Counted from the first letter of the stretch, positions 53,909-62,778 are shown. The stretch is 64,000 bases of DNA from Mycobacterium adipatum (GCF_001644575.1 NZ_CP015596.1:3224001-3288000), one strand, 5' to 3'. Program-made: numbers and translations. The notes: a model not told the origin generated them from the sequence alone.

Positions 53909-55109
53909 TGCCGTTGAGCCAGCCCGACCGCAGCCGCTCGGGCTTTTCCAGCGGGGTCAGATCGGGCATCGCGTCGGCGATCGCGTTGAACATCAGGTCA
54001 ATCGTCATCCGGGCCAGGTTCGCACCGATGCAGTAGTGCGCGCCGGTGCCGCCGAAACCGACATGCGGATTCGGATCGCGCAGGATGTCGAAGCTGAACG
54101 GGTCCTCGAAGACCTCTTCGTCGAAGTTCGCCGAACGATAGAACATCACCACCCGCTGGCCCTTCTTGATCGGCACGCCGCCCAGTTCGGTGTCCTGCAG
54201 GGCGGTGCGCTGGAAGGACGTGACGGGTGTGGCCCACCGGACGATCTCGTCGGCGGTGGTGGCGGGGCGTTCCCTTTTGAACAGCTCCCACTGGTCGGGG
54301 AACTCGGTGAAGGCCATCATGCCCTGGGTGATCGAATTACGGGTCGTCTCGTTACCGGCCACCGCCAGCAGGATGACGAAGAAGCCGAACTCGTCGTCGG
54401 AGAGCTTGTGGCCCTCGACATCGGCCTGGACCAATTTGGTGACCAGGTCATCGCCCGGCCGGGCCGACCGTTCGGCCGCCATCTGCATGCCGTAGGTGAT
54501 GAGCTCCACCGAGGCGCTGATCGCGTCGTTGTTCGCGAACTCCGGATCCTGGTCGCCGACCATCTGATTGGACCAGTGGAACAGCTTCATCCGGTCTTCC
54601 TGCGGCACACCCATCAACCCCGCGATCGCCTGTAGGGGCAGCTCACAGGACACCTGTTCGACGAAGTCGCCGCGGCCCTCGGACAGGGCGGCCTGGGCGA
54701 TCTGGCGGGCGCGCTCGGCCAGATCGGCGCGCAACTGCTCCACGGCCCGCGGCGTGAACGCCCGCGACACGATCTTGCGCAGATGGGTGTGGTGCGGGGC
54801 GTCCATGTTGAGCAGCACGAACTTGCCGGAGTCGATCTGCTCGCGGACAGTGCCGTCCTTGTACCGCGGCAGTGCGGTCTTCTCCAGACTGGAGAAGACA
54901 TCGCTGCGCCGCGACACCTCCTTGACGTCCTTGTGCTTGGTGACCACCCAGAAGCCACCGTCGTTGAACCCGCCGGCGCCGTCGGGTTGTTCGTTCCACC
55001 AAATCGGGGCCACCTTGCGCATCTGGGCGAGTTCGTCGACGGGCAGTCGCTCGGCATAGATGTCCGGATCGGTGAAGTCGAATCCAGCGGGCAGGTCGGG
55101 TGTCGGCAT
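53868..55109 (-). CDS. cyp125: Cytochrome P450 CYP125 (steroid C26/27 monooxygenase)
   Basis: A 413-residue P450 very similar to mycobacterial CYP125: LPAGFDFTDPDIYAERLPV near the start, CELPLQAIAGLMGVPQEDR, AVAGNETTRNSITQGMMAF (I helix), ADEIVRWATPVTSFQRTAL and haem loop FGGTGAHYCIGANLARM. The C terminus GWLNGIKHWQVDY is a CYP125 hallmark. CYP125 oxidises the cholesterol side chain. GGAGGT lies seven bases before the ATG at 55109. No KstR-type box is seen upstream and no cholesterol cluster is adjacent, so it may be a paralogue. Confidence 0.93.
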   Translation of the reverse strand: MPTPDLPAGFDFTDPDIYAERLPVDELAQMRKVAPIWWNEQPDGAGGFNDGGFWVVTKHKDVKEVSRRSDVFSSLEKTALPRYKDGTVREQIDSGKFVLLNMDAPHHTHLRKIVSRAFTPRAVEQLRADLAERARQIAQAALSEGRGDFVEQVSCELPLQAIAGLMGVPQEDRMKLFHWSNQMVGDQDPEFANNDAISASVELITYGMQMAAERSARPGDDLVTKLVQADVEGHKLSDDEFGFFVILLAVAGNETTRNSITQGMMAFTEFPDQWELFKRERPATTADEIVRWATPVTSFQRTALQDTELGGVPIKKGQRVVMFYRSANFDEEVFEDPFSFDILRDPNPHVGFGGTGAHYCIGANLARMTIDLMFNAIADAMPDLTPLEKPERLRSGWLNGIKHWQVDYAGSSR

Positions 55110-55316
55110 CGCGCAAACCTCCGCGGTAGTAACTGGTGTCGCTATCGCATTGCTACACCAGAGTGATGCTCCGCGTCCTCGAGTCGGCCAAGGTGACGGT
55201 GGCTGACAGAACAGCCGAGGAAACTCCTATGAAAGTCACAGCAGTCGCAGCTGTAACGAAACAGCCGCCGGGACGGAAAATCAGAGGGCAGGGTTCACGA
55301 GAGAGGAGCGTCGGCG

Positions 55317-55784
55317 ATGATCGATATCGGAGCCAAAGTACTCAGCGCAGCCATCGGCGGCGGTTTCGTCGCGTTGTTCTTTGCCTCCCCGGCGGCTGCC
55401 GAACCCGCCCCGCCGCCGCCGGCGCCCGCCGTGGACGGCGCCGCCATACAGGCCGCCCCGGTGCCCGCGGTCCCCGTGCCGGCCGCCCCGGAGGGCGTGC
55501 CGCATCTGCCGAGTCCGGATGCCCTGCCCCCGGGGTCGACCATGGACCCCAGTGTGATGGCCGGCAGCGAGTCCCCGAACGTGAGCTATCTGCGGGATCT
55601 GTGGCACGCGGTGCAGAACCAGGAGCTCAGCGGTAAGGAGGCGCTGCTACTGGGCATTTCGCAGCGCAATCTGAACACACCGATCCCGGCCCAGGCGCCC
55701 GGTCCGAACGTGCCGATCACCCCGGGTGATCCCGCGCCGGCGCCCACCCCACCGCCGGCTCCGGCCGCCCCCGTCGCGCCCTGA
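55317..55784 (+). CDS. Secreted Pro/Ala-rich hypothetical protein
   Basis: A 155-residue protein. A signal-like helix (1-27, ending SPAAAEPA) precedes a Pro/Ala-rich region to about 75, a folded helical core (SPNVSYLRDLWHAVQNQELSGKEALLLG, written as SPNVSYLRDLWHAV and QNQELSGKEALLLG) and a Pro-rich tail. GAGAGGAG precedes the ATG at 55317. It is probably a small cell-wall-associated protein. No family is recognised. It is convergent with the molybdopterin oxidoreductase gene and ends next to it. Confidence 0.7.
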   Translation: MIDIGAKVLSAAIGGGFVALFFASPAAAEPAPPPPAPAVDGAAIQAAPVPAVPVPAAPEGVPHLPSPDALPPGSTMDPSVMAGSESPNVSYLRDLWHAVQNQELSGKEALLLGISQRNLNTPIPAQAPGPNVPITPGDPAPAPTPPPAPAAPVAP

Positions 55785-58022
55785 TCAGACGCCGACGGGC
55801 TCGATGCGCGCCGGCACGTGCTTGTGCCAGGGGGTGCCGGCGTAGGCGTCGCGCCAATCCGACGCGGTCAACGCATTCGGCGCGACTCCGGGAGCCGACA
55901 CCGTGCCGTCGGTCGCGACGAAATCCAGCCCGAAGCCGTTGGGCAACGCGGCATGCCCGGGCAGCATCGCGTCGCTGATCTCGACGCCGGCCTCCGCCGC
56001 CCCGGATGCCGTCGTGATGCGGGCCCGCCCGCCGTCGACCAGGCCCAGTGCGCGGGCATCCTCGACGCTGACCCGCAGGGCCCCGCCGGCGTCGCGGGTG
56101 CGCCAGGCCGGGTCGCGGATGATGTCGTTGGCCGTGAACGCGCGCCGCTCACCGGCCGAGAGCACGATCGGATACGCACTGCTGGTCAGCGGGGGCCGAT
56201 CGGCGGCCAACGCGGTCAGCTCGGCGACCAGTTCCGGGATGTCGAGGGCGATGCGCGCATCCGGATGGCTGATGAGCGTCCAGTCGTCGGCGTACTCGTG
56301 CTCGGTGAAGGTCACCCCGGAGCGGCTCTCCAGGATGGCGGTGAACAGCGCATTGCCGTCGGCGTGCCCGGCACGGCGCACCGCGTCGGGGTAGGTCGCC
56401 GCCGCCTTCTGCGCCAGCCCCCACAGGGCCGCCGCGCCGGCCAGCCCGTCGGGCAGGCTGGGGCCCAACGTCTCGTACAGCACGTAGGGCAAGACCTTGC
56501 CCAGCATCGGATTCGCGCCGATGGCGGTGAAGAAGGCGCGGGTGTACGCGTCCAGCCCGTCGGCGGCGGCACGGCGCAGCGGCTGCAGGTCGGCGTCGTC
56601 GACGACACCGAGTTCGCGCACCAGCCGCGCCCAGATCTCCGGCTCGGGCAGGGTGCCCGGCAGCGGTGCCAGCAGCCGGTGGCGCAGATGGAAGGTGTTG
56701 TGCGGGAATTCGAGGTTGAAGAAGGTCGCCTCGGCCTTCTCGAACTGGCTGGCCGCGGGCAGTACGTAATGCGCCAGCCGGGCGGTCTCGGTCATCGCGA
56801 CGTCGACGACCACCAGCAGTTCCAGTGCGCGCAGCGCCTCGCCCACCGCGGCCGAGTCGGCGATCGAATGGGCCGGGTTGCTGCTCTCGACGATCATGGC
56901 CCGGAAGCGGTCCGGATGGTCGCCGAGAATCTCCTGCGGCACCACGTTGGACGGCACCAGGCCGGCGATGATCGGCGCCCCGGTGACCGGTGTGCGGCCC
57001 ACCCCGCCGGCACCGAACAGCGGCGCGAAGGCCGAATGCAGGTGCTGGCTACCGCGTTTGGCGAAGTTCCCGGTGAGGATCCACAGCAACTTGTTCAGGT
57101 AGGAGCACAGCGTGCTGTTGGGCGCCTGCTGGATGCCGAGATCCTCGAAAACCGAAACGCTTGCGGCGGAGGCGATCCGGCGCGCCGACCGACGCAACAG
57201 CTCGACGTCCACCCCGCACCGCTGCGCGTAATCGTCGATGTCCACCCCGGCGAGCGCCTGGCGCACCGGCGCCACGCCGGTGACATGCTCGGCCAAGAAC
57301 GCTTCGTCACACAGGTCCTCCTGCACCAGGACGGCGGCGAGTGCACTCAGGCACCAGGCGTCGGTGCCCGGCCGCACCCGCAGATGGAAGTCGGCGAGCT
57401 TGGCGGTGTCGGTGATCACCGGGTCGATGACGATCATGGAACGCGCCGGGTCCTTGGCGATCTCGTTGAGCACGGTGCGGGCCCGCGGAAAGCTCTGTGA
57501 CATCCACGGGTTCTTGCCCACGAACACCGCGACCTCGGCATGCTCGAACTCACCGCGGGTGTGTCCGCCGTAGAGCTGGCTGTCCACCCAGAACTCGCCG
57601 GTCTTCTCCTGGGCCAGCGCATTCGAGCGGTAGCGGGCGCCGAGCGCCTTGAGGAACGCGCCGCTGTAGGCGCCACCGAGGTGGTTCCCTTGACCGCCGC
57701 CGCCGTAGTAGAAGATCTTGTCTCCGCCGTGTTCGTCGCGGATGCGGGCGAAGCCCTCGGCGATCTCGGTGATCGCGGTGTCCCAGTCGATTTCCTCGTA
57801 ATCGCCGGCGGGGGTGCGCCGCATCGGTGAGGTCAGCCGGGCCCGGTTGTTCTGGTAGTGGTCCAGGCGCAGCGCCTTGTTGCAGGTGTAACCCTGTGAC
57901 GCCGGATGCGCCTTGTCACCACGGATCTTGGCCAGGGTGCGGTCCTCGACCTGCACCACGATGCCGCAGTTGCATTCACAGAGAATGCACGCGCTGGGGT
58001 GCCACTCGGCTGTGTCGGTCAT
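55785..58022 (-). CDS. Molybdopterin oxidoreductase (DMSO reductase family)
   Basis: A 745-residue enzyme. The N-terminal [4Fe-4S] site is Cys12, Cys15, Cys19 and Cys47 (CILCECNC and GYTCNK). A bis-MGD domain follows, with the C-terminal MopB-type barrel (about 620-740). It has no Tat signal, so it is cytoplasmic. Such FdhF/NarB-like actinobacterial enzymes oxidise formate or reduce nitrate or other compounds. The residue that would coordinate molybdenum is not obvious to me. It is translated after the TetR gene with a one-base gap, and the TetR protein probably controls it. Confidence 0.88.
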   Translation of the reverse strand: MTDTAEWHPSACILCECNCGIVVQVEDRTLAKIRGDKAHPASQGYTCNKALRLDHYQNNRARLTSPMRRTPAGDYEEIDWDTAITEIAEGFARIRDEHGGDKIFYYGGGGQGNHLGGAYSGAFLKALGARYRSNALAQEKTGEFWVDSQLYGGHTRGEFEHAEVAVFVGKNPWMSQSFPRARTVLNEIAKDPARSMIVIDPVITDTAKLADFHLRVRPGTDAWCLSALAAVLVQEDLCDEAFLAEHVTGVAPVRQALAGVDIDDYAQRCGVDVELLRRSARRIASAASVSVFEDLGIQQAPNSTLCSYLNKLLWILTGNFAKRGSQHLHSAFAPLFGAGGVGRTPVTGAPIIAGLVPSNVVPQEILGDHPDRFRAMIVESSNPAHSIADSAAVGEALRALELLVVVDVAMTETARLAHYVLPAASQFEKAEATFFNLEFPHNTFHLRHRLLAPLPGTLPEPEIWARLVRELGVVDDADLQPLRRAAADGLDAYTRAFFTAIGANPMLGKVLPYVLYETLGPSLPDGLAGAAALWGLAQKAAATYPDAVRRAGHADGNALFTAILESRSGVTFTEHEYADDWTLISHPDARIALDIPELVAELTALAADRPPLTSSAYPIVLSAGERRAFTANDIIRDPAWRTRDAGGALRVSVEDARALGLVDGGRARITTASGAAEAGVEISDAMLPGHAALPNGFGLDFVATDGTVSAPGVAPNALTASDWRDAYAGTPWHKHVPARIEPVGV

Positions 58023-58023
58023 G

Positions 58024-58587
58024 TCAGGCCTTTCCGTCGCCGGATGCGGCGGTCACGAGGGCGCGTAGCTGCCGGTGGACGAGGTCGAGCGCGGTGCTGT
58101 TTCCGGTGGTGCGGGTCACCAGCACCGCGCCCTCGATCGAGGTGGTGATCAGCATGGCGAGTTCGGCGGCGTGGTCCGGCGAGGCGCCGTCGGCTTGCAG
58201 ACGCTCATCGATGAGGTCGATCCACCTGGTGAACGCGGCGCCGGCACGGGTGAGGACATCGGTGCCGTCGGCTTCCACGGCCACGGCCACGACAGGGCAG
58301 CCGGCTCGGAACCCGCTGTCTGTCAGCTGGTTCCGGAAGTTCTCGACGATGAGGTCGAGTGCCTTGACAGCAGTGGCGGCCGACGATATCCGGCGTGCGA
58401 TGTGTTCTGCCGCGTAGTCGACGGCCTCGCAGAGCAGTTGGGTACGTCCGCCGGGGAAGTGGTGATACGCCGAGCCGCGGGGCGCGCCGCTGTGTTCGAG
58501 CACATCGGAGATGGCGGTGGCATGCGCGCCACGTTCGCGGATCAGCAGTGCTGCCGAGACGATCATGCGGTCACGTGGGCTGCCCAT
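58024..58587 (-). CDS. TetR-family transcriptional regulator
   Basis: A 187-residue regulator from the ATG at 58587. The N-terminal helix-turn-helix HATAISDVLEHSGAPRGSAYHHF and the longer effector domain with CPVVAVAVEADG match the TetR_C YcdC/LfrR-like type (with Cys). It is the first gene of an operon with the molybdopterin oxidoreductase. A palindrome TATGTA-N8-TACATA lies 28 bases upstream. Its signal is unknown. Confidence 0.88.
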   Translation of the reverse strand: MGSPRDRMIVSAALLIRERGAHATAISDVLEHSGAPRGSAYHHFPGGRTQLLCEAVDYAAEHIARRISSAATAVKALDLIVENFRNQLTDSGFRAGCPVVAVAVEADGTDVLTRAGAAFTRWIDLIDERLQADGASPDHAAELAMLITTSIEGAVLVTRTTGNSTALDLVHRQLRALVTAASGDGKA

Positions 58588-58614
58588 GGCGCGGGATCCT
58601 TTCGGACAGGCGAT

Positions 58615-58634
58615 TATGTAGAGCATCATACATA
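58615..58634. promoter_or_regulatory. Candidate TetR operator TATGTA-N8-TACATA
   Basis: Perfect six-base arms with eight-base spacing, 28 bases upstream of the TetR start and on its promoter. The spacing equals that of the operator at 16418. Predicted autoregulation of the TetR/oxidoreductase operon. Confidence 0.65.
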
Positions 58635-58750
58635 GAACGGCGGCAGGCAAGAGTCGGTGTTCGCCGATTTCTGCACGAGGGTCGCGGTGTCACGGAAATC
58701 GCGACCGTGGTGTGGAAAACGGTGCGCGACCCTTCCCCGAAATGCACGAA

Positions 58751-58784
58751 TCCCGCCGGTCCGGGAGAACGGAGGCCGGCGGGA
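58751..58784 (-). terminator. Hairpin downstream of the nitronate monooxygenase gene
   Basis: TCCCGCCGG (58751-58759) pairs with CCGGCGGGA (58776-58784) around 16 bases. On the minus strand it follows the gene at 58839 by 55 bases. The intervening part includes GGGTCGCTACGCTCCC, a short imperfect stem. A terminator of this kind fits the gene's end. Confidence 0.5.
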
Positions 58785-58838
58785 GTCGCGGGTTTCGGCG
58801 GGCGGGAGCGTAGCGACCCGGGGAGTTGACTCGGCGGG

Positions 58839-59969
58839 CTACACCGAGGCCGCCTCGTTGAGCTCGTTGAGGGTGTTGGTCGACTCCAGGTACTCCTGGA
58901 CCCAGCGCTCGATCACCGCGGCGGTCTTCTCCACCTTGGTGAACTGACCGACGACCTGACCGATGGGATTGAACGCCACGTCGATGGTCTGGTCGGGGAA
59001 CTTGTGCGTGGCGGCCACGGCCATCCCGGAGACCATGTACTGCAGCGGCATCCCGAGGGGCTCGGGATTGCCCGGGGTCTGCCAGGCGTCGGTCCAGTCG
59101 TTGCGCAGCATGCGGCACGGCTTGCCGGTGAAGGAGCGGCTGCGCACGGTGTCGCGGCTGGAGGCCTTGGCGTAGGTGGCCTGCTGGACGGGGGTGTTCT
59201 CGGCTTCCTCGACCATCAGCCACTGCGACCCGGTCCAGGCGCCCTGGGCTCCCATGGCCAGCGCGGCCGCGATCTGGTGGCCGCTGCCGATACCGCCGGC
59301 GGCCAGCACCGGCCGCGGCGCGACCTCTTTGACCACCTGCGGCCACAGCACGATCGAGCCGACCTCACCGCAGTGCCCGCCACCCTCGCCGCCCTGGGCG
59401 ATGATGATGTCGACATCGGCCTCGGCATGCTTGCGGGCCTGGGCGGGAGAGCCGCACAGCGCGGCAACCTTGCGGCCGCTGTCGTGAATGTGCTTGATCA
59501 TGTCCGCGGGCGGGGTGCCCAGGGCGTTGGCGATGAGCGTGACCTTCGGGTGCTGGAGCGCGATCTCGACCTGCGGCGTCGCGGTGGCCTCGGTCCAGCC
59601 CAGCAGTTGCAGCGCGTTGTCGTCCAGGTCACCGGTGGGCACACCGTGGTCGGCCAGCAACTTCTTGGCGAACTCCAGATGTTCCTGGGGTACCAGCGCG
59701 TTCAGGGTCGACTTCAACTCGTCGGCCGACATGTCGGCATCCATGCCTTCGTACTTGTTCGGGATCACGATGTCCACGCCGTACGGGTGGTCGCCGATGT
59801 GCTCGTCGATCCAGTTCAGCTCGACCTCGAGCTGTTCGGGAGTGAAGCCGACCGCCCCGAGCACGCCGAACCCGCCGGCCTTGCTGACCGCGACCACCAC
59901 GTCACGGCAGTGGGTGAAGGCAAAGATCGGGAACTCGATACCCAATTGGTCGCAGAGGGGAGTGTGCAC
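58839..59969 (-). CDS. Nitronate monooxygenase-like FMN enzyme
   Basis: A 376-residue TIM-barrel flavoenzyme of the NPD/nitronate monooxygenase family. QGGEGGGHCGEVGSIVLWP and LAAGGIGSGHQIAAALAMGAQGAWTGSQWL bind FMN (written as two motifs: LAAGGIGSGHQIAAALAMG and AQGAWTGSQWL), with the conserved His in GGHCG. It may oxidise nitronates or act on quinones/CoA compounds as in sterol clusters. The GTG at 59969 follows AGGAG at good spacing; an earlier start adds nine residues. A KstR-type box lies upstream. Confidence 0.88.
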   Translation of the reverse strand: MHTPLCDQLGIEFPIFAFTHCRDVVVAVSKAGGFGVLGAVGFTPEQLEVELNWIDEHIGDHPYGVDIVIPNKYEGMDADMSADELKSTLNALVPQEHLEFAKKLLADHGVPTGDLDDNALQLLGWTEATATPQVEIALQHPKVTLIANALGTPPADMIKHIHDSGRKVAALCGSPAQARKHAEADVDIIIAQGGEGGGHCGEVGSIVLWPQVVKEVAPRPVLAAGGIGSGHQIAAALAMGAQGAWTGSQWLMVEEAENTPVQQATYAKASSRDTVRSRSFTGKPCRMLRNDWTDAWQTPGNPEPLGMPLQYMVSGMAVAATHKFPDQTIDVAFNPIGQVVGQFTKVEKTAAVIERWVQEYLESTNTLNELNEAASV

Positions 59970-60005
59970 GCAGGCTCCTAGGTTGGGCGATCGCAAATCG
60001 CAGAC

Positions 60006-60019
60006 TGAAACGTGTTCTA
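60006..60019 (-). promoter_or_regulatory. KstR-type box TGAAACGTGTTCTA
   Basis: A 14-base match to TnnAACnnGTTnnA, 36 bases upstream of the nitronate monooxygenase GTG. The half GTTCTA is perfect and the other half carries two substitutions relative to full symmetry. Confidence 0.72.
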
Positions 60020-60164
60020 GTTTAGTATCCCGCCCCTCGATTTCCGCAATGCCCGACGGTGCGTTTGTCGGCGTCGACGTCGACAGCGTGCGAGAATGTC
60101 GTTACCGTTTTTCGAGAGGGCGATTAACAATCGTCGTATTCGCCGCCGGTGGGAGGGCCACGAT

Positions 60165-60785
60165 ATGAAGGACTGGCTGGCCAACTCGTTGGTCCTGGTG
60201 TCGGACTACCGGGTGCCCGACCCGAGCACCGTCTGGCCGCTGCTGCAGCGCCGCACCGAATCCCTTGCCGATATGGGCGTGCACCATGTACTGGTCTACA
60301 CCTCGACCACCGATCCCGAGCGCGTTCTGGTGATTCTGGGCATCCACGCCCGCGAGCCGGTGCTGGATCTGCTGCGGTCCCGGGTGTTCTTCGACTGGTT
60401 CGACGCCGTGGGCGTCCAGGACCTGCCCGCGGTGTTCGCCGGCGAACTGTTCGACCGCATCGATTTCGACCACGATGAGCATCCGGCACCGCCGGTGATG
60501 GTCTCGATGGTGACCTCGGTCGCCGATATCGCCGAACTGAACCTCCGGGTGCGCGGCGCAGCATCAGCCTTCCACGCCGCTGGAGTGCAGCGCTTCTGGA
60601 GCTTCCGCGCACTCGATGATCCGCACGAGGTGCTGATCCTGCAGCAGATCGACGACGAACTCAGCGCGCGGCGATGGCTGCACGACTCCGACGATGCCGC
60701 CGAATGGCTCGCCGAGGCCGGTGTGGGCGCCTATCCTCCGGTGTTCATCGGTCAGTTCCAGCAGATGATGCGCATCGAGCGCTGA
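60165..60785 (+). CDS. Protein with internally duplicated dimeric alpha/beta-barrel-like domain
   Basis: A 206-residue protein from the ATG at 60165 (GGGAGG upstream). Its halves look like copies of one domain: MGVHHVLVYTSTTDPERVLV and GVQDLPAVFAGELF in the first, AGVQRFWSFRALDDPHEVLI and GVGAYPPVFIGQF in the second. Each has the beta-alpha-beta layout of dimeric alpha+beta barrels such as ABM domains. The stop overlaps the start of a Bfd ferredoxin gene (TGATG), so both are translated together. The function is unknown. A flavin or haem monooxygenase-like role cannot be excluded. Confidence 0.68.
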   Translation: MKDWLANSLVLVSDYRVPDPSTVWPLLQRRTESLADMGVHHVLVYTSTTDPERVLVILGIHAREPVLDLLRSRVFFDWFDAVGVQDLPAVFAGELFDRIDFDHDEHPAPPVMVSMVTSVADIAELNLRVRGAASAFHAAGVQRFWSFRALDDPHEVLILQQIDDELSARRWLHDSDDAAEWLAEAGVGAYPPVFIGQFQQMMRIER

Positions 60786-60985
60786 TGTTCGTCTGCCTCT
60801 GCAACGGCATCACCAGCCATGAGGTGGCTGCGGTGGTGGACCGCGGCGCGGCCACGACCAAAGAGGTGGCCTCCGCCTGCGGGGCCGGCGCCGACTGCGG
60901 CCGCTGCCGGCGCACGGTCCGCGCGATCATCGAATCCCGGGGCGCTGGACGCGAGACCACCAGCGCCGGTCCTCACCGGAACTGA
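60785..60985 (+). CDS. Second Bfd-type [2Fe-2S] ferredoxin
   Basis: A 66-residue protein with Cys4, Cys6, Cys38 and Cys41, the same pattern as the bfd gene at 25197, with a longer tail. It is coupled to the duplicated-domain protein and far from a bacterioferritin gene. It may serve a different partner. The last 59 bases overlap the convergent HAD gene. Confidence 0.85.
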   Translation: MFVCLCNGITSHEVAAVVDRGAATTKEVASACGAGADCGRCRRTVRAIIESRGAGRETTSAGPHRN

Positions 60986-61676
60986 CCCGCAGCACCGGCC
61001 AGCCGTTCCTGGCCGCGGCGGCCGCCAGGCCGGGTCGCGGATTGACCGCGGTGGGATGCCCGACCGCATCGAGCACGGGCAGATCCTCGGTGCCGTCGGC
61101 GTAGCAGAAGCTCTCGGCCAGATCGATGCTCCGGCTGGAGCTGAACTCCATGACGGCCCTTGCTTTCTGGCGACCCCAGATGATGGGTCTGACGATCTGG
61201 CCGGTGAGCTTGTCCGCGGCGTCCACCTCGAAGTGGTTGCACAACACGTGCTCGATGCCCAGATGCCGGGCGACAGGACCGGCATGCATGGTCAGCGCCG
61301 ACGAACTCATCGCCACGGTGTGGCCGCGCTCCTGGTGCGCGGCGACCACCCGAGTCATCGCCGGGAAGAGTCGGGTCGCGATCCTGGTGGTGAACAACTC
61401 GTCGCCGAGCGCCTCAAGATCCGCCAGTGGTTCGCCGGCGAGATAGCCCGCGGCGCGTTGTAACAGCCGGGCGAACTGCATCCGCCCGAATTTGTAGCGG
61501 AGGCTCGCCTCGAAGATTCCGGACAGTTCTCCGAACCCGGACTGCCCGTTGCGGATGCGGTGCCCGGCATGGACGGTTGCGGTGAACCCGCGCACGAGCG
61601 TGCCGTCCAGATCGAAGAACGCGCCGATGTGCGGGCCCGGCGGGCTCGCGAGGATGGCTGGCAGCGGGTCGGTCAC
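60927..61676 (-). CDS. HAD-IB family phosphatase
   Basis: A 249-residue HAD hydrolase. The nucleophile motif FDLDGTLV has Asp22 and Asp24; SSSALTMHAGPVARHLG supplies motif II, and CYADGTEDLPVLDAVG motif IV. IB members act on phosphoserine, lysophosphatidate or related phosphates. In mycobacteria relatives lie beside lipid acyltransferase genes; none is adjacent here. The GTG at 61676 is used, though an internal start is possible. The 3' end overlaps the Bfd gene by 59 bases. Confidence 0.85.
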   Translation of the reverse strand: MTDPLPAILASPPGPHIGAFFDLDGTLVRGFTATVHAGHRIRNGQSGFGELSGIFEASLRYKFGRMQFARLLQRAAGYLAGEPLADLEALGDELFTTRIATRLFPAMTRVVAAHQERGHTVAMSSSALTMHAGPVARHLGIEHVLCNHFEVDAADKLTGQIVRPIIWGRQKARAVMEFSSSRSIDLAESFCYADGTEDLPVLDAVGHPTAVNPRPGLAAAAARNGWPVLRVSSGEDRRWWSRVQRPGIR

Positions 61677-61701
61677 AGATCCATTGTGCGTGCCGCCGGG
61701 A

Positions 61702-62778
61702 CTAGGCCGGGTACACCAGGCCCTTGCCGGTGCCCAGCGGCAGATCGAGGGTGGTGCGGATACCGGGTGCGGCGGCCACCACATCGGGGATCGCGTTGAC
61801 GATCCGTCCGGCGGCGGCCAGGATCGCGGCGTAGTTGTGGTCGCCGCGGCTGCTGGTCGGGCAGATGTCCACGACGTAGGACGGCTCACCGGTGATCTCC
61901 ACCCGGTACGAGCCACCGGGCTGGGCCGGCTGAGCCCAGTCCGGGCGGAGATCCGCACGGACCCGGGTGATGTGTTCGACCACGATGACCGGCTTGCCCG
62001 CGACCATGCCGCTGATCTCGAATCGCATGGCGGCCACCGTGCCCTTGGCGATGACACCGGTGGCGACCGGGATATCTTCGGGCGCCGGTTCCAGTTCGTA
62101 GTGCTCGGTGATCTCGTCGACCTCGACCCCGAGACCGGCGGCCAGCATCCGGATCGCTGTGCCCCACGCCGCGCCGAGGACTCCGGGCAGGAAGAGCATG
62201 CCCGGCTGATCGAGGGGGTTGCCGAACCCCATCACGATGGACATCACCTCGGTGCCGTCGTAGGTGGCGTAGTCGGCGATCTCCATGGTCTTGATCTGAT
62301 CGATGCGCTGGCAGGTACTGGCGATCGCAAACGGGATCAGGTCGGTGGCGAAACCCGGATCCACACCGGTGATGTACACGCTCGAATTGCCCTGTCGTGC
62401 CGCCTCTTCGACTCGCGCGATGGCCTTGTCGGGCATCGCACCCCAGGGGAACTGCAGCCCGCCGGGCGCCGACCCGACCACGTTGATGCCGGCCGAGAGC
62501 GCCGCGATCACGTCGCGGGTCGCCTCCACGGGGCGGGTGTCGCCCATCGCGCAGTACACCAGGCAGTCCGGCGCCGCGTCGATCGCCCCGTCGATACCCA
62601 GCGTCGCGGTCACCCCGGTGACGGTGTCGAGTCCGGCGAGTTCCCCGGCATCGACACCGACCTTGGCCTCGGTGGACGTACCCACCGCGACGAGGTCGAA
62701 GCGAGGGTCCCCGATGAGCTGGATCAGGGACAGCCGGCCACAGTTTCCGGTGCCGACGAGTGCCACGCGAATGGCCAT
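61702..62778 (-). CDS. NAD(P)H-dependent amine dehydrogenase family (DapB/DAPDH-like)
   Basis: A 358-residue oxidoreductase. The N-terminal Rossmann motif GTGNCGRLS (9-17) and a C-terminal catalytic domain follow. Similar proteins are annotated as dihydrodipicolinate reductase or 2,4-diaminopentanoate dehydrogenase-like, yet the true substrate is open. AAGGAG lies seven bases before the ATG at 62778. It is divergent from an SDR gene across a KstR-type box, which may control both. A link to sterol metabolism is inferred. Confidence 0.82.
   Translation of the reverse strand: MAIRVALVGTGNCGRLSLIQLIGDPRFDLVAVGTSTEAKVGVDAGELAGLDTVTGVTATLGIDGAIDAAPDCLVYCAMGDTRPVEATRDVIAALSAGINVVGSAPGGLQFPWGAMPDKAIARVEEAARQGNSSVYITGVDPGFATDLIPFAIASTCQRIDQIKTMEIADYATYDGTEVMSIVMGFGNPLDQPGMLFLPGVLGAAWGTAIRMLAAGLGVEVDEITEHYELEPAPEDIPVATGVIAKGTVAAMRFEISGMVAGKPVIVVEHITRVRADLRPDWAQPAQPGGSYRVEITGEPSYVVDICPTSSRGDHNYAAILAAAGRIVNAIPDVVAAAPGIRTTLDLPLGTGKGLVYPA

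Noticed and set aside
55136..55316. A coding region upstream of the Pro/Ala-rich gene
   Set aside because: The frames there are short, shift into the Pro-rich gene in the wrong phase and lack family matches.
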